Positions 1 through 11,220 of a stretch of DNA of 64,000 nucleotides are shown here, piece by piece. The notes beneath the pieces are model-generated. The model worked only from the letters and a program-made list of their open reading frames with translations. It was not told where the DNA came from and ran no database searches. Position 1 is the first letter of the stretch. Each line of letters begins with the position of its first letter. The DNA is taken from the NCBI RefSeq assembly GCF_037392515.1, contig NC_090290.1, forward strand, positions 23,457,753-23,521,752, written 5' to 3'. This DNA is from Haliotis asinina. Taxonomy: Eukaryota > Mollusca > Gastropoda > Lepetellida > Haliotidae. A program made the position numbers and the translations under genes.

Positions 1-177
1 TGGTCCATGTCCCCCAGCTGCACACAACCACTGTAGCGGACGGGCTGGTGGACCTCCCGACCGTGGGATGACACCAGCGGCACCAACAGGTTACAGTTGG
101 TGCCCTTGCTGTTCTGCTCCACCTTAACATCACTTGCAGCAGAGCTGTCATCTTTGTTATCATCAACAAATTCTAAG
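1..177 (-). CDS. Exon 4 of the unrecognised gene, cut by the window edge
   Basis: The TTTTTCAG acceptor at 180-178 is followed by an open frame to the window edge. The split Arg codon (CG from exon 3 plus C) restores the frame. It encodes a polar Asp/Ser linker, then a hydrophobic stretch and a segment with two Cys residues. Confidence 0.55.
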
Positions 178-3100
178 CTGAAAAATACAAATTATTACTT
201 CTCTTAATATTATTTACACATTTACCTATATCAAACCCCTGAAGATCTGGGTTAGAATTGATCTTCAGTAACCCATGCTTGTCGGAAGTAGGGACTAGCA
301 TCGTTAGGGTCACTGACTTGGTCGACATGTCATCATATCCCAGGTGTGAAGATCGACGTGCATGAGGTTGACCACAGGATTGTCTGGCTCAGATTCAATT
401 ATTTACAGAATGTCACCATATAGCCTGAACATTGTGGAGTGCGGTGTTAAGAAAACCCCAAACAGGAAGCGTTATGAGTTACTCTGTCTCTGGGGTTATA
501 GGGCAGAACCCTAGATATTATAGAAGTATAATTTTGGATCAAGTGATGTCATTGAGTGTTTTCATCCAACATATATCTTGCACATCACAACTTTACATCT
601 TGTTTCCTTCATGTTGAAGATATGGCACTATTTTGGAAAAATATATGCCTTCAGCTGTGTTTGCATAAACCCATGTATTGGTGAATAACCAAGTAATCCT
701 TATCAATATGATGATGAAAGACATGTAAACAGTCATCATCAAATATACTCAGACACATTCATGGATAATCTCTTGCCTCAGGCCAAGATAACACCTATAC
801 CTAATTATCTGATCCTTCTAACATATCTGACAATCTGAGTACATCAGCTATAGTTTTATTTTAGGGAAACCTAAAACATGTGTAATCTTCAATTTTGCAG
901 AGAGAAGGACAAAAATCCCTTCATTGCATATGTTGGACAGTTTTAGGGGCTGGTAAAATATTACAAGAAGCTTGCAGTAGATGTTGGGTTTGTAGTTTTG
1001 TGTGTAGAGGGCAGGAGTGAATTAATGTCCTTTCACATGTCCTTGTAACAGTCCCTGTCCTTGCCTGGGTTTCATCTTCCCAGGTAAGTACGCTTGTTGA
1101 GAGCTACAAGTCTGATGTAAGGGAGACAACTCTTGTACGTAATGTTTACCCTGGCATTGACCTATCACTATGTCTGCAAAATGTTTTTGAAACTGAAAAT
1201 ATAGTTGTTACATTATGGCAAAATATACTTTTGTGGGGGGTTGGAATTGTGAGAGTGTGGTATTTGTAAGTCAGCTGGCTCAATCAGATTGACCTTTGAT
1301 AAGGGCTTTATCTCCAAAGTAAGTCTTACACATACTAAAACCAACGCCTCCTCTCCAATTTCATAAATTACACGCATTTAACATCATTATGCATGTCATA
1401 CCTCAATACATGTTGACACTAAGGCTATGATACCATACATAAAATGATAGATTGATATAATAATACCCATGTTGGTACCTACCCCAATTTTTGGGTGGTC
1501 CTGAGCAACAGCTCTAAGAACAACACTATCCCATACTAAACAGTAATACCATACTATACACTAATACAGCCCAAACATATATTTAGTATAGTGAGTTAAT
1601 GTGATTCATGATACAGTATATTCAGAACTACCATACACACCGATATAAAATTGCACCAGTCATACATCCAGCTGTTTGGCATCCATATACAGGCATTTAT
1701 CCAACACTGACATTGTGAGACAGCACAGGTTCTGTAGATCTTTTCAACCCAAACACTTATTTGAAAAAAATATATGATAAATAGAATGCAGGATTCCAAT
1801 TGTCATGACATAATGGTATCTACAACACAAACAGTGGTCTTAATTGGTCTATATTTTTGCTTGCTGTTTAATGCCACAGTATTCCAGCTATATCAATATG
1901 GAGGCAGTCTGTAGGTAATCCAATCTGGACCAAACAATCCAGTGATCAACAGCATGAGCATAATTCAACGCAACTGGGATATGACAGCATGTGTCAACCA
2001 TGTCAGCAAGCCCGACAAGATGTTGTCAGTTGCCTCCTACGACAGGATTCAGTTACTGTTGATCAGTTCTAACTCTAATCTTGATTGGTTCTAAAAGAGG
2101 CACCACCTGAAGACATACCGAGTTTTTGAACAGAATGGCATCATGGCCTGTAGTTTGTTATAGACTCGGACTAACATGCTGACATTGCCAATGATGGTGT
2201 AGTCCTTCTCCCTGTCAATGTTGAGATGTGTTCGGACGTCAGCCTGCACCTCATCAAGCAGCACTGAGTGACTGCCAGGTATAGCATGCAGCAGTGCAGC
2301 GGACAGGGTTGCTGATACTTGACTGAAAATCTCTGGCTGGAAGGAAAAAGTGTCTCAGTTAAATATCATCACATGTATAACAACAATTCACAAGAAGACA
2401 CAGTCATCAATATTCCCCGCATTACCTCCAATTTCAGTCGAAGTGTAACTTGTTGCCATGAAACAAATTCACTAGAATCCAGGATCGAGAGAAAGTCCCT
2501 TACCTAACAGTTTGATCCTTGTTAAAACCCACACTCAGCAATACTCAAGTTATTGTTACGAGCGTCTATTTTCTGTAAATTGTATTATTAATTAAGTAAT
2601 AATTATTTTTGGGTCACAAAGTTTATTGTTTTCAATGATAATTATTATGGGTCACATTCTGTATCTTAAATGTTCAGTGGTATTAGTATTTTATCAGCAG
2701 GCCTTGGGGGTAGTTCTCTACAGTTACCTCCCTTTGAAAAAGGTGACCACGAGATTACTACTGTTCTAGAGCATTCCACATTAGTGGTGACGGTCGTATG
2801 AGCTTGAACTTTCAGGAAATGACTGAATGTATATATAAAGGCTAGTGTTGTCAACATGGAAATAACACAGAGATAACAGGCAGTCTAAGTAAACTTTGTC
2901 TCAGTGTTACTTCGTTACACTCCACCACTGAGTTACCCACTGAGTTACCTGGAGTACATAACTCTGCATCTCCGTCAACGCTTCATCTACATAATCGCTG
3001 ATGACCGCTCGCTGTGTTACATTCTGCATACCTGCTTCTCACTCTCTCATAAACACTTTGGTGAGCTGACAGTATATTTGTGACCCATTACTGTAGACTG

Positions 3101-4620
3101 ACTCATTTGCATTGTATATGAAACTTCACTTTTTTTTTGAATCTGTATATTTTTTAGTTTGTTTAGCTCAGACTTCTCAGTGTTGTATTTTGCTGGTTCT
3201 GACGGGATTCCTTACACCTTTTGTCAAGGCAAATTTTTAACCATAACACTATATCTTGCATATGATGGGAAATTGGGATTGTTCATACTCAAATAAAGAA
3301 CTATGTAGTAGACATGACAGATGCCTAAAATAATTCAAGAAATAATATTTTGTTTTTCAGTTTCAGGCTAACATTCCTACCCTGAACACATCCTGAACTT
3401 ACAGTGAACTCTTCCCTATTCAGACTGGTTGGTTCAGTCAGAGTGTCTGAAGCTCCTGCTTGAAGCTGCACTTGAACCGATGTATCCACTGACCCTTTGA
3501 CCAATGCCTCCTCCACCACGGCTGAGAAGGTTGCTGCAGGCACTCCAACAACATCATCCACAACCGTGTTCCCCGGGAAATGACCCTGACCATCGATCTG
3601 GGCATCGATGACATTTTGAGCTACTAGAGATTCATCCAGTTTGGGAGCAACATCCTCAATGGCTGTGATGTGGCCACTTTGTTCAATGGACTCAATGTCA
3701 GTAGCTCCATCTATCTGTTCCAAGTTGAAGGGTAGGGTGTGGAAGGTGATGAGAGTGTTCTGTGGCACCAGCGCCCACTGGGACTGAGAGGAGTTGAAGT
3801 CACCACCAATAGATGTCGCCACTGACACAGCATCAGTATTGCCCACATCAATGTTCTCCTCGCTTTGTCTGGAAAACAACATTCAAATATCAGCGTTTGT
3901 ATGATGCAGAAAACCTGCATATTTGATGCACAAATTATCTCAATAAATGCAGTGAAATTAGAAACTTGTGCCATCGTTAATTATAATTCAGCTTTTAGTG
4001 AAAGAGGGTGCACACTCATTAAAACTGAGTCATTTTCACCCATTTTCAATAGTCATTTAATACATTTTCAGGAAAAAAAGTTTATGTAAAAGTTTAGTTA
4101 TGACAATATATTGCAAAGAATCATGCACTGAAGTTGCAATACCATGTGAATCACGATATACATCGTGGCCCATTTGAAATGTGTTATCAGGATATATGAC
4201 AATGTACCAATTCACTGTATCAGGGTCCCATGACGGATTGATGCATCGATGCATATTGATGGATCACGACACAACTGCATGGCATTATTCATGACAGTCA
4301 ATGTCAAATTGTGTATTTGGAAAAAATGGGATATTTAGTATACGAAATGGGTGACAAGAACCTGGATCTTCCATAAGCCCTGTCCTAAATTTAAGCTGCT
4401 TTCAATTTTTTCAGTTTTGTTGGTAGAGAGTATGTGTCAAATCTCCTTGATACCACCCAAAAATTAGTATAGCCTGTGACTAACACAAAGTGTTATTATT
4501 TGCTCGTATTTGTCACAGATTAAAACTTTTGAGAACCGACCGCCTGACCTTATTTGTGTAAATTTGCTGCTTAAAACTAAACACTCACGGCGCAAGTCCT
4601 GGTTGTGTTTCCTCTTCCAT
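1..4620 (-). CDS. Unrecognised multi-exon gene, 5' part (whole-gene view)
   Basis: Four exons on the minus strand join in frame: 4620-4589, 3868-3403, 2336-2119 and 177-1, where the gene leaves the window. All junctions use GT/AG and the phases fit exactly (carry 2, 0 and 2 bases), giving about 297 codons without a stop. The protein starts MEEETQPGLA, continues with an acidic, low-complexity stretch rich in D, E, Q, S, T and V that looks disordered (to about residue 166), then a compact helical-looking segment around EKDYTIIGNVSMLVRVYNKL encoded by exon 3, then a polar linker and a Cys-containing segment. I see no signal peptide or membrane segment, so a nuclear or cytosolic protein is likely. 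I do not recognise the family. Intron 2 carries a solo LTR and intron 3 two SINE copies. Confidence 0.6.
236..458 (+). mobile_element. SINE family 1 copy
   Basis: Diverged copy of the family whose consensus begins near ACCCGTGAAGATC and ends GGAATATTGCTGAGTGCGG plus CGTAAAAC. It lies in intron 3 of the minus-strand gene. Confidence 0.7.
459..1863. other. Intron sequence, no recognised feature
   Basis: This is AT-rich intron 3 of the minus-strand gene, between two SINE copies. I see no coding signal, tandem array or TIR pair. Confidence 0.4.
1864..2092 (-). mobile_element. SINE family 1 copy
   Basis: The reverse complement reads through the internal blocks of the family (CTGGATTGT, CATGCTGTTGATCACTGG) to the shared tail. 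It lies next to exon 3 on its 3' side. Confidence 0.7.
2119..2336 (-). CDS. Exon 3 of the unrecognised gene
   Basis: The 218-nt exon lies between a CTTCCAG acceptor and a GTATGT donor. It encodes the most protein-like part of the gene: alternating hydrophobic positions, then EKDYTIIGNVSMLVRVYNKL and a Cys near the end. It looks like a folded helical domain, but I cannot name it. Confidence 0.6.
2554..3248 (+). repeat. Solo LTR of a TGTTAC...GTAACA-type retrotransposon
   Basis: The segment begins TGTTACG and ends CCATAACA, and contains a TATA-box-like TGTATATATAAAGG near 2828. A second copy is present in inverted orientation at 46025-48701, aligning along almost the whole length once the insertions are removed. 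The 4-bp flanks here (TTAT/CTAT) differ by one base. There is no internal retrotransposon coding region, so it is a solo LTR. A MITE fragment is inserted at 2881. Confidence 0.6.
2881..2962. mobile_element. Partial copy of the CAGTCTAAG MITE
   Basis: It starts CAGTCTAAGTAAACTTTGTC and follows the left arm of the MITE at 11221 for about 55 bp. No right arm or target duplication is found. The other LTR copy lacks this segment, so it is an insertion into the LTR. Confidence 0.55.
3403..3868 (-). CDS. Exon 2 of the unrecognised gene
   Basis: The acceptor is TTTTCCAG and the donor GTAAGT after codon ACT. The 466-nt exon encodes an acidic, Ser/Thr/Val/Gln-rich segment of about 155 residues. A second possible donor 22 nt further on (CAGG/GTAGGA) leaves a phase that does not fit exon 3, so the GTAAGT site is preferred. 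Confidence 0.6.
4130..4262. repeat. Degenerate inverted-repeat element with palindrome
   Basis: ATCACGATATACATCGTGG-type sequence followed by the perfect 14-bp palindrome ATGCATCGATGCAT near 4242-4256. The composition resembles the small hAT-like MITE at 49949, but no clear ends are visible. It lies in intron 1 of the minus-strand gene. Confidence 0.3.
4589..4620 (-). CDS. First coding exon of the unrecognised gene
   Basis: The start ATG is at 4620-4618 with G at -3 and G at +4. The exon encodes MEEETQPGLA plus two bases and ends at a GTGAGT donor. The phase matches the acceptor at 3869-3870, which supports this start although the exon is only 32 nt. Confidence 0.55.
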
Positions 4621-5529
4621 CCCAGCGACACAAGCACAATAAACGTGAGCTCCTCAATAATAATTATCTATTTCCAAAGACGGTGAGAACTTGAAGATGA
4701 CGGATGCAGTTGTCATAATCCCTTACGGATGCCATTTTACTGTTGGAGTCGAATGGCATTGTCTGAAAAGGAAACTGAATTTAAGTACTAAAAACAAGAT
4801 TATTGATCTTTCTGTCATTTCGTGAAACATTTTGGTTGATTCTAATTGTACTTACACTCCATGTTTACACCCTCCGTAGCTTGTAATATTACAAAACGTT
4901 CGTGAAGGGACTCGGCTGATGTCCTGAGATTCATTCGGATTGAAATACCGGACAAATTGCGGAAAATATATAATTGCTATTCGGCATTTTGCTCATAACA
5001 TTTTCATTCATGACTTTTTATGTTGCAAGTTTGAATTTATAAACATTCTGTGCGGCAACTGAAAAAATATGGCTACATCTGAAAGACAATATCCAATAAA
5101 ACAGGTTATGCAGTGTGTCCTAATTTTCCGGATTTTAATATCTTTTCAAAGGGAAGTAATGTGAATACTCCAATATCGGAATACCACTAATAAGGCACCT
5201 ATGATATATTATGGGCGCTTTATTTCAAAATTTTAAAATAAGGTACATGTAGTTTATATCGAACTCCCCATATCCAAACGCAAACAGAATATTAACGTTT
5301 GTGCTTGAAATGACCTAGCACATTTCTTAAAAATCAAAATCAAATATGATACATCGATGTCATTTTGTCACCCATCTTATAACGCCCCTGCAGCCATTCT
5401 TAGACTAGTTAATTTAGACCGGATTCAAACAATTTGCTTAACAAATTATTATCATAAAAGATTCTGACCAAAGAGGGTGATAGAAGCGTCACTTCGACGA
5501 AGTCACATTGACGGTTGAATTTTGCCAGG
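4621..5529. other. Upstream region of the minus-strand gene
   Basis: This should hold the promoter and 5' UTR of the gene starting at 4620. I see no convincing TATA box or further coding exon. Confidence 0.3.
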
Positions 5530-5680
5530 GATAATCTCAGCGAGTGTGGTTTTAAGCTGCTTTTAAGCAATATTCCCTCAATGACATCAATATTCCCTCA
5601 ATGGGGGAACACCAAAATGGGCTTCACACATTGTACAAGTGTGGGAAATCCAGCCATGGTCTTCGATTTTAAGTCACTTT
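5530..5680 (-). mobile_element. Degenerate SINE family 2 copy
   Basis: It contains GGGCTTCACACATTGTAC and a decayed tail with a duplicated AATATTCCCTCAATG. The tRNA-like head is lost. Confidence 0.5.
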
Positions 5681-5904
5681 ATGGTTCGCTGCCTTGGCTG
5701 TGTATCATCTTACCTCGACTGCGTGGGTCGTTAGTCACGCGACTGAATTGAACTTTACTCCGCATTTACCAATAACCTGGCCATATGTCTGAGTTCTGAG
5801 CTTCGGCGTGAAGAAGGAACGCCTTAACTCCTTCAAACGTTACATCAATCCAGACTGTAACATAACTGTACATATCTGACAAACGTTATACATCCTTTTT
5901 GGGA

Positions 5905-6080
5905 CCCGTGAAGTTTCGGATTAGAAATTGTCTCAGTAACCCATGCTTGACATAAGACCCGACTAACGGGAACGGCTGGATTAGGTCGATAAGTTGGTTG
6001 ACATATGTCATCGTATCCCAATTGCGTAGATCGATGCCATAAATGCTGATCCCAGGATTCTCTGGTAGTGATTGACATCA
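5905..6080 (+). mobile_element. SINE family 1 copy, tail missing
   Basis: It begins CCCGTGAAG, continues with AGTAACCCATGCTTG and the TTGGTTGACATATGTCAT block, and ends before the shared tail. Confidence 0.65.
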
Positions 6081-6224
6081 TGAGCACCAATCTACGCTAT
6101 CTGGTTATATTTGTCATCCACATCACAGTGTTTGCCTATGACCACTTCCGTTATTTGCCTCTTCCAATCAATATTCAAACCCGAAATGCACCCTATTGAT
6201 CCTTTAACAATACGACACGGTGAG

Positions 6225-6443
6225 TGAAGTGGGTTTAACTCTCTTTTGAATTATTCCAGTTATACCATGACTCGTCACCTAGATGTTGGGAGAATGGGTG
6301 AATGCATATGGCTTAACTCCGATTTTGACAATTTACCAGCAATCAGAAATGGGCTTCACACATTGTACCCATGTGGGGAATGAACCCAGGCCTTCGACGT
6401 GACGAGCGAACACTTTAACCACTCAGCTGTACCACACCGTCCC
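6225..6443 (-). mobile_element. SINE family 2 copy
   Basis: The minus strand carries a tRNA-like head (decayed box A and box B at about 6380-6440), then the GAAGCCCATTTCTG body. The tail half is strongly diverged. Confidence 0.55.
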
Positions 6444-6787
6444 AGATGTAAGAGAAAAGCAAGCTGTTGCTCACGTTGGTGAAATCCCAACACGATGCTT
6501 TCAAACTAATTGAAGGGAATCAGGGGATTCTGGAACCCGTGTGGAATGAAACGGACATGAGAATTGTATACACAATAATGTCGGCACTGCGTCCGACACT
6601 GCGTCCGACATTGGATCATATCTCAGGTCCGGCGTGCAGGGCCGTAGGTCGGAAATCCTCATACAAAGCCATCCCACGGTTCTAAACAATGAACTGTCTC
6701 GAAATAGCCAAGAGGATATTCACGTAATAAAACAATTAACTGTATTTCCTGTTCCTGGTTTCGTAGGGGAACGAGTCTGTGACTGAC

Positions 6788-6936
6788 TTTAGTTTTACGC
6801 CGCCTTCAGCAATATTTCAGCAATATTACGGTGGGGAACACCAGAAATGGGCTTCACACACTGTTCACATGTGAGGAATCGAACCCAGGTCCGGTATGAC
6901 GAGCTAACGCTTGACCACTAGGCCATACCACCGCCA
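6788..6936 (-). mobile_element. SINE family 2 copy, nearly full length
   Basis: Read on the minus strand: GGCCTAGTGGTCAAGCGT (box A region), GGGTTCGATTCCTC (box B), GAAGCCCATTTCTGGTGT, and the GCGTAAAAC tail. It is tRNA-derived by the spacing of its boxes. Confidence 0.75.
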
Positions 6937-7276
6937 TACAGAAGAATGAGTTTCAGAACAAAGAAAACAAATATTCTGTTTATTTCTTGTTTATTTACAA
7001 AACATGATATATAAACAGCAAAGAAAATTACATGATTTAGTAAGTGAACTGTTGCTTTGTTAGTTCACATAATTGGTATGTACATATATACATTGATATA
7101 TTCAATACGTAAAATACATTACATCACTTCCTGTCGACACTGAAGTGCTTGCACCTGTAACATATAATCGTCTATCCCATCATCGCATGGTTGCCTAATA
7201 TATGGACGGTATCGGTTTCGGTTTTTGTTCGATAAAAACGAGTTCTATTGTTTCTAGCACCCATCGATCGCTAGAA

Positions 7277-7372
7277 CCACTGATCACTGGACTGTCTGGT
7301 GCAGACTCGTTTATTTATGGATCGCCGCCGTATAGTTGGAATATTGTTAAGTACGGCGTTAAAAAAATCCAT
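7277..7372 (+). mobile_element. SINE family 1, 3' fragment
   Basis: It matches the family from ACTGATCACTGGA to the GGAATATTG...GGCGTTAAAA tail; the 5' half is missing. It lies about 250 bp beyond the stop codon of the LRR gene. Confidence 0.65.
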
Positions 7373-7618
7373 GAAACAAAACACAAAGGAGCCAGACGTG
7401 TTTTCTCCTTCACTGAATTTATAGAGGATAACTAACCTCAACCAGAAATAAATTTCATTTTTCTGATGAAGAATAACATTTTCTTTCATTTGAAAATGGT
7501 CTATAGCGTCGTGACTGGGTGACATGGTTTTGGGTATGGCTGGGTCATTGTTCTGTGTATTAACTGGGCTGTTCACAATGCGTTCTGACGTCATCGTTCT
7601 GTCCCATACAGGATCTGT

Positions 7619-8866
7619 CTACATTGTGACAGTGCAGAGTAACATGGTAACAATAACCAGCAGTGTTAGGACACACGACTGAGGGTTGGTCAATCTCGAG
7701 GAGTGACCGGAGCTACTGGGAGAAACACTGAATGGTGACTGGTCAGTTGAGGAGGGCGCACTACTTCCGGAATTCTCACCGGAAGTTGTAGTAGTAATGA
7801 ATGATGAATGCGAGAAGTCGGTCACCCTCCGCGCCTCCGTCTCAACAGTAGTCTTTACTGTTGCCGAGGGCTCATATGGAGTAGTCGTCTCAGTGGACAG
7901 CCTGGTTGTAGATGTAGACGGCGATGTATACATGGACGAGGACGTCATTTGTGAATGACGTTGCGTGGTCGTATCCACATTGATGACCGGAGGAGATGTC
8001 ACTGCCACGTCAGAAGGGCATCCCATTTGTATTGACGAAGGGTCTACAGGGCAGCTGAGATCGGCCTTTGTTACAACAGACAAGCTTAAGTCTTGTTGAC
8101 TCTTTGGAGCAAAACACATGTTCGACAATAACTTGTCTTTCAAATACGAGGATGTAAGGATCCAAGCTACATGGCATTCGCATGTCAGATAGTTCTTGTA
8201 GAAGTTGAATGAAAAAGCAACGACGAACGATGTGTTGGAGATACACTCGAATCTGTTGAATCTATTAGAGTTCACAATGGCCGTTTTGACGTTTCTCCAG
8301 TTCGAAAACGCATCAGCCTGAATAACGTCCACTTTGTTTTCGTAAAATTGAAAAACGTCGACAGCGGATAAATAATGAAACGCCATTGTTTCAATAACTG
8401 AAATGTTGCATGACTGCACTGTAATCTCGCCGATATCCGTGATATTAGAGAAAGTATCCGTTTCTATTTTATCGAGTCTGGTGTCACGTATTTCCAGAAA
8501 CGACATGCCTCTCAGACCATAAAACGCTCCATTCTCAACGACTGATATGTCACAGGACGATATCGACAGCATGTCTAGTTTGTCAATATTACTAAATGCA
8601 TTTTTATGCACAACGCCGATATAGGAAGACTGAATTTCAAGATCGGTCAGGTGTTTAAGATGACTGAACGCAAAGCGTGGCATTGATTCAACTGTGATGT
8701 CCCTGATAACCAACGTTTTGATGCTGGATGGGAGAGATGACAGGTCATTGATGTCGGAGCATGTTGCGAACGTTTCGAACCCCACGCACCCTGTGCAAGA
8801 TGTCGTCATCACGTTCAGACAAAGGAGGGCCAATGTCATGAGGGTACTGTGGCTGGATGACATCAT
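7619..8866 (-). CDS. Secreted leucine-rich-repeat protein, probably GPI-anchored, single exon
   Basis: Predicted cell-surface LRR protein of 415 residues with no introns. Residues 1-25 form a signal peptide. A short Cys-containing cap follows, then seven or eight 24-residue LRRs (about residues 48-225) in which AF or TF and N, L, I recur in register. Next is an LRRCT-type cap (CECHVAW with later Cys residues, about 225-285), then roughly 110 residues of Ser/Thr-rich, mucin-like stalk. The chain ends in a hydrophobic run (CVLTLLVIVTMLL) with no cytoplasmic tail, the usual layout of a GPI-anchor signal. The MM start is the first in-frame ATG before the signal peptide. The order LRR, LRRCT, Thr/Ser stalk, GPI signal is that of lamprey variable lymphocyte receptors and of adhesion LRRs such as connectin. 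Ligand and function are unknown. Confidence 0.8.
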   Translation of the reverse strand: MMSSSHSTLMTLALLCLNVMTTSCTGCVGFETFATCSDINDLSSLPSSIKTLVIRDITVESMPRFAFSHLKHLTDLEIQSSYIGVVHKNAFSNIDKLDMLSISSCDISVVENGAFYGLRGMSFLEIRDTRLDKIETDTFSNITDIGEITVQSCNISVIETMAFHYLSAVDVFQFYENKVDVIQADAFSNWRNVKTAIVNSNRFNRFECISNTSFVVAFSFNFYKNYLTCECHVAWILTSSYLKDKLLSNMCFAPKSQQDLSLSVVTKADLSCPVDPSSIQMGCPSDVAVTSPPVINVDTTTQRHSQMTSSSMYTSPSTSTTRLSTETTTPYEPSATVKTTVETEARRVTDFSHSSFITTTTSGENSGSSAPSSTDQSPFSVSPSSSGHSSRLTNPQSCVLTLLVIVTMLLCTVTM

Positions 8867-8880
8867 AGGGTGTGTCTAAA

Positions 8881-9456
8881 ACAGATAAACATCAGGTTCA
8901 TGGTCCAGAAATGACAAAGCACCTGGCAATTATTAAGTACATACAGAAGAAAACGCCATAATCCAACGTGTCTTAAGAGGCATGCATACGAATACCCATG
9001 AACTATTTCAACCCCCATTCATACAAAATTGTTTTAAAAATGTCATAATAAAATTCCCCTAAACTATCATCCATCGTAGTTCATAAGCAATTGTTTAAGA
9101 ATCTATTACACTAAACTCTGGAAGCTGAATTCGACATATTTGTTTTCACAGACAAGCAATTCTTCAGTTACGGTATTAGTGAATAAAGCTAAACTCTGTC
9201 CAAAATGTGAGATCAAGACTTGACAACTATGATAGGTTTACGTAGGGTGTATTGGACATATTTGTTTCAAGTGGGGGTTGCTCACAGCTCATTTTCACCC
9301 ATTTTCTCTAGAGTTTCAATGGTCTTTCAATATACTCTCAGGTCCAAAAAGGAGGGTGTGTGGGGGCGGGGGGATCTGGACCCGGCTATGTTAAATAACG
9401 TTTTTGAGAGGGGATATTTATTTCATTCATTTTACTTATTGTTGAATACCCAATCT
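8881..9456. other. Upstream region of the LRR gene
   Basis: AT-rich sequence that should contain the LRR gene's promoter. I see no clear core promoter motif and no other gene. Confidence 0.3.
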
Positions 9457-9598
9457 GGGCTGCGTTTCACAAAACTCTCGTAAGCCTAAGATCTCGTAAC
9501 TTTTCTCGTAGCTCCTATGTTTCAGTATAGGAGGCACAATGGCTACGACAAAACTTACGAGATCTTAGGCTTACGAGAGTTTTGTGAAACGGGGCCCT
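9457..9598. mobile_element. Foldback MITE with long near-perfect arms
   Basis: The left arm from CGTTTCACAAAACTCTCG and the right arm ending AGTTTTGTGAAACGGGGCCC are inverted copies over about 50 bp. The centre is itself palindromic (CTCCTATGTTTCAGTATAGGAG). There is no coding capacity. Related foldback sequence occurs near 13725 and 13856. Confidence 0.75.
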
Positions 9599-9599
9599 G

Positions 9600-10419
9600 C
9601 ACGGTAACTGGTGGGTTATCAATATACGGATCCCGTGATCTGACACCGGATACAGATGACACACTAAATTGACCATACAAAACATCTAAACAGACGCTTC
9701 AAACTCTTAGTGAAAACAACCGAAGGAAAAGACTCTTGGAACATGTGTTTTCAAATTCCAGATAATCGCCCCCGGACAATGTGAAAAGCTTTTTCGTGTC
9801 GTCTGTATGGTCCAGCGTCTAGAATTTGAAAACATGCCCTTACTAGGACCAGGCTCTGTATAGACATGCGGAAGTGGGGTAAGGGTAGGAACGTATATCC
9901 GAAAATGGAGGAAAGTGGGTGCGGATAAATAGTGCCAGGTAGAGTTAGGTGTACGAATTGGTACTGGCCGGATGTGGTGAGGAGCGTATGAACTGCCACT
10001 GACCGGAAGCGAGGAGTGTATGAAATATTACTAACCGGAATCAACTTGAACAACTGAGATCGCCACTGTCCGTGAGACTCAATCCTGTCACACGATCTTT
10101 TTGAAGTCATCTGAGATCTGAACCTGCCCTAGATGCTTATATAGTCTTATATACATGTTTAGGACATGACTAGGCGTGGGAAATCCCATATATGGTATAT
10201 GATATTTATAACACCGAAACAGAAACGTGTAAGTATAGGAAGTCGTGTGACTATTTACGAGGAAACGGCCATTATGGAGTATGTGACGATGCTTAAATTG
10301 TCAAGTGGGTATCACATGCATGTAACCGGGAACTAGAAGCAGTCTGGAAAAAGCTCAAATAGCTTCAACCTCATTTGGTATTTACCAGAAAATCGGGTAC
10401 TGCGCAAACCATATGACTG
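9600..10419. other. No recognised feature
   Basis: A 119-codon minus-strand frame (9751-10110) lacks domains, splice context or biased composition, and I do not call it a gene. Confidence 0.3.
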
Positions 10420-10432
10420 TGAAATTGTAGTG

Positions 10433-10599
10433 AGTGAGTGAGTGAGTATGGCTTTACACCGCTTTTAGCAATATTCCAGCAATATGTCGGTAGGGGACGA
10501 GAGAAATGGACTTCACACATTGTACTCATGTGGAGACCTGAACCCAGGTCTTCAACGCGAGGATCGGGCGCTTTCACCACTAGGCTACCCCACCACCCC
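10433..10599 (-). mobile_element. SINE family 2 copy with 13-bp target duplication
   Basis: A full-length copy on the minus strand: GGTAGCCTAGTGGTGAAAG head, box B decayed to GGGTTCAGGTC, body, AGCGGTGTAAAGCC tail, then (ACTC)n. It is flanked by exact direct repeats TGAAATTGTAGTG at 10420-10432 and 10600-10612. Confidence 0.85.
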
Positions 10600-10612
10600 T
10601 GAAATTGTAGTG

Positions 10613-11210
10613 TTTATATAAGATTGGTCGTTCAGTGAAAAAATCGCTCTGGGTTAAAACTTGTGTGTCTGTTAATCCGATGGAAATATTTTTGGGTAAA
10701 AACGTAACTGTTTATAACATAATTCACATCATAGACCCTCGTGCACCTGGAGCACACCTATATATAAAAGTCCTTCATGATAAAAAGTTAAAGGTAGATC
10801 ATAGACACCTGTCACCGAAAGACAGTGAAACAATTAGTTTATCGCAGGTATAAATTTAAAACTAGAAATTAAATTCAAATCTTTAAAACTAGACAAGAGC
10901 TAAAGTTTGAATTAGTACTACTAACCCACCCGTCAATATCCCTCTTCTCTATCATGAACTAATCTTACCTGTAAAATAAACAATCAATGAAATTGATTTG
11001 TTCATTGTGACTATCGAAACAACCAATCAATCTTCAAAGGTTAAACCGAAAAGGAGATCGAAACTAAAATAAATAAATTTTTATAGCCTATTTTTTAGGT
11101 TATGTGAAATCATATAATCTCCTATGATGCAACTATGTTGGCCGTTTTCTCTTGGTTCGGAGGCCGTTCTCTCCTGCGCGGTGGCCGTTTTCTCGATTTT
11201 TGGTGGGTCC
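10613..11210. other. AT-rich spacer, no recognised feature
   Basis: No gene is visible. The last 80 bases hold short degenerate repeats of GGCCGTTTTCTC/GGTCCGTTTTCTC that also continue beyond the MITE. Confidence 0.3.
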
Positions 11211-11220
11211 GTTATCGCTG

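Noticed and set aside
2961..3130. Conserved non-coding segment shared with 46150-46365, first considered a regulatory element
   Set aside because: Extending the alignment shows TGTTAC...GTAACA ends and a TATA-like box, so it is part of a solo LTR.
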